64,000 nucleotides of DNA, from assembly GCF_008079445.1 (NCBI RefSeq), contig NZ_VRYH01000001.1, positions 310,001-374,000 on the forward strand. The letters run 5' to 3'. The DNA comes from Aidingimonas lacisalsi. GTDB taxonomy: Bacteria > Pseudomonadota > Gammaproteobacteria > Pseudomonadales > Halomonadaceae. Of the stretch, positions 37,052 through 44,364 are shown in pieces; position 1 is the stretch's first letter; every line of letters begins with the position of its first letter. The notes beneath the pieces are model-generated. The model made no database searches. It was not told the origin of the DNA and was given only the letters and a program-made list of their open reading frames with translations. A program made the position numbers and the translations under genes.

Positions 37052-37209
37052 AGGCTGTGTGAAAACGCTTGGAACGTCTCGGGCCGGTCAAAAATTGATC
37101 AAAAATGGTGCTCTCTCGCGCATTCTGAGGCAGTTGCAAGGCAAAATTCTCTCCAGATTTCGCGTACAAGCACCATCTTCAGGAGAGCCGAGGAGTTTTC
37201 ACACAGCCT
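37052..37209. mobile_element. 158-bp MITE with 15-bp terminal repeats and 6-bp target duplication
   Basis: Terminal inverted repeats AGGCTGTGTGAAAAC (37052-37066) and GTTTTCACACAGCCT (37195-37209) are perfect. The element is flanked on both sides by GGGTCG (37046-37051 and 37210-37215), a direct repeat that looks like a target-site duplication. It has no coding capacity, so it would need a transposase in trans. The TGTGTGAAAAC end resembles ends of several IS families; the parent was not found here. Confidence 0.8.
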
Positions 37210-37403
37210 GGGTCGAAAGAGGGCATACGACAACATGTACAGCCTATACTCAATCATTGGCAACATGCCACATACCTGCTGTGGAGGCTCTGCTACGGCT
37301 TGTTTTGGTGAACAGTCTTTGGGTAGGTGACGGTCCCGCTTTGAATCACCCCAAGTTGCGTAGACACCTCCAAGCCTTGTAATGAAAGCACTAAGAAGAT
37401 CCC

Positions 37404-37850
37404 ATGATCCGTTAACGATACACCGAAGAATTCAAGATCGAAGCCCGTCAAGCAGGTGACAGAGCGAGGCCCTCCCGTCACCTAGGTCCCCATCCGGCTG
37501 GGTGTGTCCGGCTACAGTCTGTATCAATGGATGAAGCGCTATGCCAAGTCTGCTGAACATCGGCACCAAGACGATGATCTTCAGGCCGAGAACCAGCACT
37601 TGAAGTCCGATCTGTAGCGTGTATCAGAAGAACGAAATATCCTCAAAAAGGCCACCGTCGGAATGCCGCCCAAAACTTCGCCAGAGAGTCCGACTGAGGC
37701 TGACCCTCCCCCAGCTTCACGGGCGGCTACAGTTATGCCCAGCGCCACCGCGGATGGTGTCCCCTGGCGCCATCAATGCCACTTCGTCGAGCCGCGCGTG
37801 TCTCAGGCCGCCGAAGCCACTACCACAGCCTGCTATTGCCGGTGATAGGG
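37404..37850 (+). mobile_element. IS3-family remnant (orfA and start of orfB)
   Basis: Across frames the plus strand reads RYTEEFKIEARQ, then SGYSLYQWMKRYAKSAEEH, AENQHLKSDL, VSEERNILKKATV and SYAQRHRGWCPL. These are consecutive pieces of an IS3 OrfA with leucine zipper and the start of OrfB. Several frameshifts and stops; not active. 37210-37403 holds nothing recognisable. Confidence 0.8.
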
Positions 37851-37984
37851 GAGAGGCCAGTGTGGAGTTTGGTGCTGGGCTTGGTACTAAAGGCCTAGCA
37901 TCATAGAATGGCCGTAGCACTCTAGGCCAGCCGGAGCAGACTATCATCAAAATCATCATCGCTATCATAGTCATCGCTGCAGTT

Positions 37985-38320
37985 ATGTATGCTGGGAACC
38001 ACTATTTCACTATTTCTGGGTGCCGAGAAGCCACCGATTTCGCCATGTCTATGCGCGCTCACAACAACAAAGCAGAGCTAAATATGCAGGAGAAAGTCCA
38101 GATGGCGGACATCGCTGAAAAAGCCATGCAGCATGAAGTCACCGAAGATCAGCTTAAACAAGCCACTGCAACAGCAGTTGAAATCGACGCCGGCGGGATG
38201 GCTGATGACTACGTGGAAGAGGTTGTCTTCGGGGAGTGTATGCAGTCATCCCTGGTGCAGGTCTGGGCTGAACGATTAGGTTTTGGTGTTATCAATGACA
38301 TTAACGCAATGGTAAAGTAA
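37985..38320 (+). CDS. Small hypothetical protein, possibly truncated membrane-anchored
   Basis: A 111-residue reading starting MYAGNHYFTISGCREATDFA, then charged helix and DDYVEEVVFGECMQSSLVQV. Unrecognised. The 20 codons before the ATG are open in the same frame and strongly hydrophobic (TIIKIIIAIIVIAAV), so the natural protein probably began upstream with a membrane anchor whose start codon has been lost. It sits among transposon debris and may be a decaying gene. Confidence 0.45.
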   Translation: MYAGNHYFTISGCREATDFAMSMRAHNNKAELNMQEKVQMADIAEKAMQHEVTEDQLKQATATAVEIDAGGMADDYVEEVVFGECMQSSLVQVWAERLGFGVINDINAMVK

Positions 38321-38639
38321 CGGAACTTCAGTCCCCTCTTCACCCACGGGGCCGTGCCGGATGCTATGCAGCTAGTGTGGAGTCTTTGTAAGTGGCCACT
38401 AAAAGACCCTACGAAGACCATAGGTGTTGAATTGGCACTCCCAACATCGTGACTTCCAACTGCAGCAGCGGGTCTCTGATTCATACTGGTGAGTATCGTC
38501 ATCTCAGGGAGGAGAACGGTATGTTGGCTCACGCTCATATGAAAGCCCGCCAGGGGCCGAATGCGGTGTCCATGCCGAGGACATCGGCTTGCGTATCCAC
38601 TGGGCGCTCAGTTGGTCCACCGCGCCAAGCAGTGAGGCG

Positions 38640-39055
38640 ACGAGGACGGTCGTTTCATCATCTCCTCTGGATTGCCTTTAACACCGCCTACACTAACGAG
38701 CTCGGTGATCTGCGCATCACCGAGGCCCGCATGTTTGGTGAATTCCTGCAATGCCTGACGCCCCAGACGATTAGGATTGACTCTACGCACTTGCCTGGAG
38801 GCGCTATCCTGGCGCGATTCGTCTGTTTCTCGGCAACCGGTAAGTCTCCCAGCCCTACTGGGACCATCAGAACGGCCAGCCCGGGGGCGGCAATTAGAAC
38901 ACCGGTACAGTGCTGAGCATTGTCTTCCAGCGCCTCTATACGCTCCGCAAGCAGCTGATCCACGGAAGCGCGACATGAAACGGCTCGGTGAACCGCGACC
39001 AACTGCGGGACGCCAACCAGATCTTGGTCGATATGGTGTCGGTGATCGCTCCAGG
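38640..39055 (+). pseudogene. Decayed HEPN-type hypothetical protein
   Basis: Pieces in three frames give HHLLWIAFNTAYTNELGD, IRLFLGNR (stop) VSQPYWDHQNGQPG and VLSIVFQRLYTLRKQLIHGS, then SVNRDQLRDANQILVDMVSV. Together they resemble a short family with the RxLIHG-type HEPN-like motif that is common in accessory islands. It has at least two in-frame stops and frame changes and abuts an IS30 fragment. A weak assignment made from pattern memory. Confidence 0.45.
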
Positions 39056-39061
39056 ACGAGA

Positions 39062-39216
39062 TCATAGCCGTAGGAAGAGGCGTTGCGCCGGAGTTCGCGG
39101 TTGGCCGTGCTGCTATGGATGCCAAGCTCTCTGGCCATTTTGCACTGGCTCTTGCCCAGGTCATGACGGGCATGAATCTAGTATCGTTGAGTCTGAATCA
39201 GCTGTCGGTATCCCAT
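39062..39216 (-). pseudogene. IS30-family transposase, N-terminal remnant
   Basis: Minus strand from ATG at 39216: MGYRQLIQTQRY, a TAG, IHARHDLGKSQ, then MARELGIHSSTANRELRRNA, which is the helix-turn-helix start of IS30 transposases. It breaks off after SSYGYD at about 39062, next to the HEPN pseudogene, and is a different copy from the fragment to its right. Confidence 0.8.
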
Positions 39217-39299
39217 GCTCCGCTTCACTTTGGTCGGTGAGCCGAGAAGGGGATCGGCGCTGGCCCTCCTACCTCTATCGTATGGTCCAAAATGCTGCG

Positions 39300-39760
39300 G
39301 TTATTCTATGAATCCAGAGACCGACAGGTTTGTACCCTTTGGCAGGTACTGCCGCAACAGCCCGTTGGTGTTCTCGTTGAGCCCCGCTGCCATGGGCTAT
39401 GCGGGTTAGTGAAGTAGATCGCCCTCCCAGTGGTCAGGCATCAGGCGGTCTTCGATCTCAGGCGGCCGCATATGGATGCTGACCGGCTCGGGAATCTGCT
39501 GGCATCGATCCTGACCACGGCTGCGTGGACGACGCTTGCCATTGTCCTGCTACAGGCAGGCGATGAGCTACTTCTGGAGGTTGCCGCGTGGCATCACATA
39601 GAGCGCGTTGTAGATGGCCTCATGCCAAACCTATCGGCGTGAATCGTTGTGTGACATGTGCTTCAGTGTGCGGAATCTCAGTACAGGTGACCAGTACTTG
39701 CGCAGCAGGTAAACCACCACCTCAAAAAGTTCTCCTTCGGGATGCAGACTTGTCAAGCGA
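39300..39760 (-). pseudogene. IS30-family transposase, middle and C-terminal remnant
   Basis: Minus strand across frames: LKHMSHNDSR, VWHEAIYNALYVMPRGNLQK (stop), DNGKRRPRSRG, PEPVSIHMRPPEIEDRLMPD, HWEGDLLH and QREHQRA. These are consecutive conserved pieces of an IS30 transposase including the first catalytic aspartate region (HWEGDL). Stops and frameshifts make it inactive. 39761-40075 holds no recognised gene; it ends in an A/T-rich stretch that may be the promoter of the helicase gene that follows. Confidence 0.85.
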
Positions 39761-40075
39761 ACCCAGTAGCCAGGCTGGCATCGTGGTCCTTAGGGTCAGG
39801 CCTTTTCGCAGGTGAGTACCCGCGATACCTTACAACCCCCATAACTGACGATGACCCAGATTGAGTGAATGTCTCGTCCGCGACCTTCTCAGACACCGAA
39901 CTCTTCATCTCTCCCATACTACGAACAGACAGTCCCCGCACAACTTGTTACGCTAAGGCCCATTAGCATACTTAAAATACTGGGCGGCCCCAGAGACGTA
40001 CTATCGAAAAATAAGGAACGGCGTCCTCCTCCTGGAACCGACGGGAAGCTGGAGCCAACAAGATGCGGGGAAAGA

Positions 40076-43003
40076 ATGGGTCATCAACAACAGTTTGCGC
40101 CGGGCATGCGCCTGGAAATCCGCGACGCCGAATGGCGCCTAACGCGGATCGACCACGCCAGTGACGGCGGCCAGTTGCTCAGCTGCACCGGGCTCTCCGA
40201 GCTGGTGCGCGGTCGCGAGGCGCAGTTTCTCAGTCGCCTGGAAGACGACATCCGCATCCTCGACCCCGCCTCGACCCAGCTGGTCGATGATCTCTCCCAG
40301 GGTCATCGGGCCGGCCTTCTGACGCTGGCCACCCAACTACGCGACACCGCCCCCACGGATGACCGCATCCACCTGGGCCACCACGCCGCCATGGACGCCC
40401 TGCCCTTCCAGCTCGAACCGACACGCCAGGCCCTCGATCAGCCTCGTGCACGCTTGCTGATCGCCGACGCCGTGGGGCTCGGCAAGACACTCGAAGCCGG
40501 TATTCTGACCAGCGAACTGATCGCCCGCGGTCGTGGCAAGCGCATCCTGGTACTGGCCGTCAAATCCATGCTCGGCCAGTTCCAGCAGGAGTTCTGGAAC
40601 CGCTTCACCATTCCGCTGACGCGCCTCGACTCCCAGGGGCTGGCCAGAGTGCGCAACCGCATTCCGGCCAACCACAACCCCTTTCACTACTTCGACCGCG
40701 CCATCATCTCCATCGACACCCTCAAACAGGATATCGAATACCGGCATTACCTGGAGCAGGCCCACTGGGACATCATCATCATCGACGAAGCCCACAACGT
40801 CGCCGAACGTGCCGGTGCTCAGGGCGCCTCCCAACGCGCTCGCCTGGCTCGCCTGCTGGCCACTCGTTCCGACACCCTGGTCATGCTTTCGGCCACCCCG
40901 CATGACGGCAAGCCCGAGAGCTTCGCCAGCCTGATGAACATGCTGGATCCCACGGCGATTACCGACCCCGGCACTTACGCTCATGAAGACTTCCGTGACA
41001 AGGGCCTGGTGATTCGCCGCTTCAAAAAAGACGTTCGCGACCAGTTGGGCGACTTTCCCGACCGCCAGATCGACCGTCACTACGCTACCGCCAGCCAGCT
41101 CGAAGAGCAGGCCTTCGAGCAACTGATGGACGTCAGTTTTCATACTCTCGACGGTCAACGCAGTGCCGGCAGCGGCCTGTTTCGCACCCGCCTGGAAAAG
41201 ACGCTTTTCTCCAGCCCGGCGGCCTGCCTGGCCACCATCGAGAACCGCCTGGCCAAGCTGCAGAAGCAGGCCCCGAGCCCCGAGCGCGCCGCCGATATCG
41301 ACAGCCTCGAGGGCCTGTCGCTGGCCGTGCGCGACATCACCCCGGAACACTTCGGCAAGTACCACGCCCTGCTCGAGCTGCTGGGCCGCAAGGCCGGCCA
41401 GGGTGAGCTCGGCTGGCAACGCGACAGCGACGACCGCCTGGTCATCTTCACCGAAAGCCTCAACACACTGGCCTTTCTGGAAGACAACCTGCCCGGCGAT
41501 GCCGGCTTGAATGCCAATCAGGTCGGCGTGCTGCGCGGCACCGACCGGGACCGCGACATCATGGCCACCGTCGAGGCCTTCAACCGCGGTGACAGCCCGC
41601 TGCGCCTGCTGCTGTGTTCCGATGTCGCCGCCGAAGGCATCAACCTGCACCACCGCGCCCACCGTCTGGTGCACTTCGACATTCCCTGGTCCCTGATGGT
41701 TTTCCAGCAGCGCAACGGCCGCATCGACCGTTACGGCCAGACACAGACACCGCAGATCCGCTACCTGCTCACTGAGTCCGAGCATCCCAAGGTACGCGGC
41801 GATCAGCGCGTCCTCGAAGTGCTGATCGACAAGGACGACCAGGCCAGCCGCAACATCGGCGACCCTTCGGAGTTCTCGGCCAGCCGCACCCAGGAAGAAC
41901 AGGAAGCCCAGGTCGCCGGTGTGCTGGAAAGTGACGACGATCCGGACGACCTCTCCGCGTTGTTCGCCGGCCTGCTGGACGACCAGCTCAGCGACAGCGA
42001 ATCACCACTCGACGCCTTCATCCCCGACACCGCACCGGCCGCCAGTCTCGATGAGTTGACCACCCAGCCCCCGCGGCTCTATCCCAGCACGCTGGCCTGG
42101 TCACGCGCCGCCATCGACTGGCTGCGTCAGGCCATGCGCGAGCAGGGCCAACCGCTGGAGGCCAGTGTCGATGAACAGGCCCAGCGGCTGGAGTTGGTCG
42201 CCCCCGAGGACCTGCGCCAACGCCTGGCCTACCTGCCACGAGAAATTCGCCCCGAACACGACCGCTTCATTCTCACCGCAGACACCCAGCGCATGCAGCA
42301 GGCCCTCGACCAGGCCCGCCAGGAGGACGATCCCTGGCCCAGCGTGCAGTACCTCTGGCCCCTGCATCCCGTGCTCGAATGGCTGCGCGACCGTATCCTC
42401 AATGCCTTCGGCCGCCACACCGCCCCGGTGATCCGCGTCCCCGGTACCTTGCCCGAGGGCCAGGCACGCATCCTCTTCCAGGGCGGCTACCCGAACCGTC
42501 GCGGTCAATCGCTGATTCAGGCCTGGTGCGCCGTGCCCATTGGCACGGTGGACGGCACCATCGGCAAGCCCATATCGCTGGAAGATACGCTGGCCGAACT
42601 CGCGCTCGACCCCGAGTCGCTGCCCAATCCCGGCATCGAGGGCGACAACAGCGCGCTCCAGGATGCCCTGTCCGGCGCGGTCAAAGCCGCCGAGCGCTAT
42701 CTCCACCAGGTGCGTGTACAGCGCGAAGGCGAGATCGACGACCGCCTCAACGCCCAGATGGCCGAGATGGACGCGCTCAAGGACCGGCACCTGAAACAGA
42801 TCGAGATCGACCTCAGCGCCAGCCGCGAGCAGGAAACCCGCAAGCAGCGCCGCCGCGACGACCGCACCGCGCAACTGGAGCGCATCTTCGCAGACTATGG
42901 GGACTGGCTGGAGGCCACCCAGCAGATCGAGAACCAGCCCTGGCTCCAGGTCGCCGCCGTCTTTACCGGCGACCCCGCTGCTCGGCAGGAGTCGCCTGAA
43001 TGA
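40076..43003 (+). CDS. SNF2-type helicase, DISARM DrmD-like
   Basis: A superfamily 2 SNF2-like ATPase of about 975 residues. The start chosen is ATG 40076 (MGHQQQFAPGMRLEIRDAEW) after GGGGAAAG; the open reading extends upstream to 39869 but those 69 codons look non-coding. Walker A is ADAVGLGKTLEAG (K137), Walker B IIIIDEAHNVAE (DEAH 237-240), motif III MLSATPHDG, motif V SDVAAEGINLHH, motif VI QRNGRIDRYGQ. The domain order resembles the DrmD helicase of class 1 DISARM and related helicases that accompany large methylases. It is GC-rich like the methylase and the second helicase downstream, so these probably form one system. Confidence 0.8.
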   Translation: MGHQQQFAPGMRLEIRDAEWRLTRIDHASDGGQLLSCTGLSELVRGREAQFLSRLEDDIRILDPASTQLVDDLSQGHRAGLLTLATQLRDTAPTDDRIHLGHHAAMDALPFQLEPTRQALDQPRARLLIADAVGLGKTLEAGILTSELIARGRGKRILVLAVKSMLGQFQQEFWNRFTIPLTRLDSQGLARVRNRIPANHNPFHYFDRAIISIDTLKQDIEYRHYLEQAHWDIIIIDEAHNVAERAGAQGASQRARLARLLATRSDTLVMLSATPHDGKPESFASLMNMLDPTAITDPGTYAHEDFRDKGLVIRRFKKDVRDQLGDFPDRQIDRHYATASQLEEQAFEQLMDVSFHTLDGQRSAGSGLFRTRLEKTLFSSPAACLATIENRLAKLQKQAPSPERAADIDSLEGLSLAVRDITPEHFGKYHALLELLGRKAGQGELGWQRDSDDRLVIFTESLNTLAFLEDNLPGDAGLNANQVGVLRGTDRDRDIMATVEAFNRGDSPLRLLLCSDVAAEGINLHHRAHRLVHFDIPWSLMVFQQRNGRIDRYGQTQTPQIRYLLTESEHPKVRGDQRVLEVLIDKDDQASRNIGDPSEFSASRTQEEQEAQVAGVLESDDDPDDLSALFAGLLDDQLSDSESPLDAFIPDTAPAASLDELTTQPPRLYPSTLAWSRAAIDWLRQAMREQGQPLEASVDEQAQRLELVAPEDLRQRLAYLPREIRPEHDRFILTADTQRMQQALDQARQEDDPWPSVQYLWPLHPVLEWLRDRILNAFGRHTAPVIRVPGTLPEGQARILFQGGYPNRRGQSLIQAWCAVPIGTVDGTIGKPISLEDTLAELALDPESLPNPGIEGDNSALQDALSGAVKAAERYLHQVRVQREGEIDDRLNAQMAEMDALKDRHLKQIEIDLSASREQETRKQRRRDDRTAQLERIFADYGDWLEATQQIENQPWLQVAAVFTGDPAARQESPE

Positions 43004-43026
43004 TGGGGCGGATGAACCGACATGAA

Positions 43027-43048
43027 GCGCCGGATACATATCCGGCGC
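43027..43048 (+). terminator. Hairpin after the SNF2 helicase gene
   Basis: A 10-bp perfect stem, GCGCCGGATA and its complement, with a 2-nt centre (22-bp near palindrome), 23 bp past the stop. Confidence 0.7.
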
Positions 43049-43080
43049 CGTTTCGCGCGATGACAACGGCTGTTGTCTTG

Positions 43081-43300
43081 CGAGCCGATCTCGGCGTGCC
43101 TAAAATCCACTTCAACATACCCGCCAAGCCTATGGCTGCTCCGGCAGTCACGCTTAAATCGAGCGGGTTTTCTTTTGCATATTCATTCCGTGACTCCTTG
43201 CGTCACGCCCTCAGTGCGGCTAGCATAAGTGTCAATATACCCGCCAAGCCTATGTGGACTTCGGTTCTCAAGCTCAAATTGCGCGGGTTTTTTATTGCCC
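43081..43300 (+). ncRNA. Two tandem 120-bp structured repeats, candidate RNA antitoxin of the Abi gene
   Basis: Two units offset by exactly 120 bp share the 18-mer ATACCCGCCAAGCCTATG (43117-43134 and 43237-43254) and GCGGGTTTT (43163-43171) or GCGGGTTTTTTA (43283). In each unit ACCCGC can pair with GCGGGT 44 nt on, followed by a T-rich run, as in a folded RNA ending in a terminator. They fill the gap between the SNF2 gene and the Abi_2 gene. Abi_2-family HEPN toxins have been linked to RNA antitoxins encoded next to them; that role here is inference. Confidence 0.5.
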
Positions 43301-43355
43301 GTGAACAAGACACCCCAGCACAGCACCCAAGCCACTTCACTCCAGAGGTGGCATC

Positions 43356-44354
43356 ATGACGCAATTCGACAAGTCCGCCTTGACAGCCAGCGAACAGCTG
43401 GATCTGCTGATAGAACGTGGTTTGAAGGTTCATGACCTCGAACGTGCCCTTCGACTGCTGGAAGTCACCACGTCCTTCCGACTCAGCCCCTATATGCGGC
43501 CCTTTCAGTACCCCGATGACCCGGCCCACAGCTTCAAGCCAGGCACGCAGCTATCAGAAATCATGCAGGTTTATCGCTTTGACAGCGATCTTCGTCAGCT
43601 TGTGATGGTGGCCATCGAGCGGGTCGAGATCGCCGTACGCACGGGTATCAGCAACCATATGGCCTGCCAATACGGGACGCATTGGTACTTGTCGCCTGCT
43701 CGCTTCAAATCCCACTTCGATCACGCACGTTTGCTCAAAGAGCTCGGAGACAAACTGGCCAAGGAAGCACGTCAGTACCATAAAGAAGTGGAGCGCATCG
43801 AAAACGCGAAGTCTTCTGAAGAAATCAAAATGTTACGCAAGGAAAGCCGAAAGCGTGACAACTACCCACGCTACTACTCTCTGACCTATGATCAGCCGGT
43901 TCATTTACCTTCCTGGGCCATGGTGGAAGAGTTGAGCCTGGGATCGCTATCTCATCTATTCGATGGTCTGGACGAGTATCGTGACCGCAAGGCCATCGCT
44001 CGCCGCTTTGCTGTGCCGCATCAAGTGCTAGCAAGCTGGCTGCATACGCTGACGTTCATTCGGAATATTTGCGCTCACCACTTTCGTCTCTGGAACCGTG
44101 AACTTTCGATCCCGCCCAGTTGGCCAAAGCACCTCACTTTACCGGGCCCCCAAAAGGGAGGCGGCGTCCCCCGCCGCCTTTTCACCGTGCTGGCCATGCT
44201 GACGTATCTCACCACGCAGATCAGTCCGGACACTCGCTGGCCAGGTCGACTTCACGCCCTGCTGGAAGAATACTCCGATATACCACGCGCCCCCATGGGC
44301 TTTCCGGATGACTGGCAGCCACGGCTCGCCTCGCTCAACGCCGCCACACGCTAA
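43356..44354 (+). CDS. Abi_2-family (AbiD/AbiF-like) HEPN protein
   Basis: A 332-residue abortive-infection protein of the Abi_2 family. It starts MTQFDKSALTASEQLDLLIE, has the family phrase SFRLSPYMRPFQ, and two HEPN-type R-x-H motifs: RTGISNH at 95-101 and RNICAH at 236-241. HEPN proteins of this sort are likely RNases that shut down the infected cell. Visibly lower GC than both flanking genes, and preceded by the tandem repeats above, so repeats and gene look like one inserted unit. It ends 10 bp before the next gene. Confidence 0.85.
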   Translation: MTQFDKSALTASEQLDLLIERGLKVHDLERALRLLEVTTSFRLSPYMRPFQYPDDPAHSFKPGTQLSEIMQVYRFDSDLRQLVMVAIERVEIAVRTGISNHMACQYGTHWYLSPARFKSHFDHARLLKELGDKLAKEARQYHKEVERIENAKSSEEIKMLRKESRKRDNYPRYYSLTYDQPVHLPSWAMVEELSLGSLSHLFDGLDEYRDRKAIARRFAVPHQVLASWLHTLTFIRNICAHHFRLWNRELSIPPSWPKHLTLPGPQKGGGVPRRLFTVLAMLTYLTTQISPDTRWPGRLHALLEEYSDIPRAPMGFPDDWQPRLASLNAATR

Positions 44355-44364
44355 GGAGACCGCC

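Noticed and set aside
38449-38916. 155-codon plus-strand ORF as an intact gene
   Set aside because: Only its central part resembles a protein family; the match changes frame before and after, so it is part of a decayed gene.
39869-40075. 69-codon N-terminal extension of the SNF2 helicase
   Set aside because: The translation is unlike the protein body, the sequence is A/T-rich, and a good ribosome site precedes the ATG at 40076.
40337-41785. 482-codon open frame on the minus strand inside the SNF2 helicase gene
   Set aside because: A product of high GC and strong codon bias in the plus-strand gene; low-complexity G/A/V-rich translation without family features. The same applies to the 404-codon frame at 44620-45834 and the 331-codon frame at 47873-48868.
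43081-43300. CRISPR array
   Set aside because: Only two long, imperfect units with 120-bp period and no spacer structure or cas genes; better read as a repeated structured RNA.
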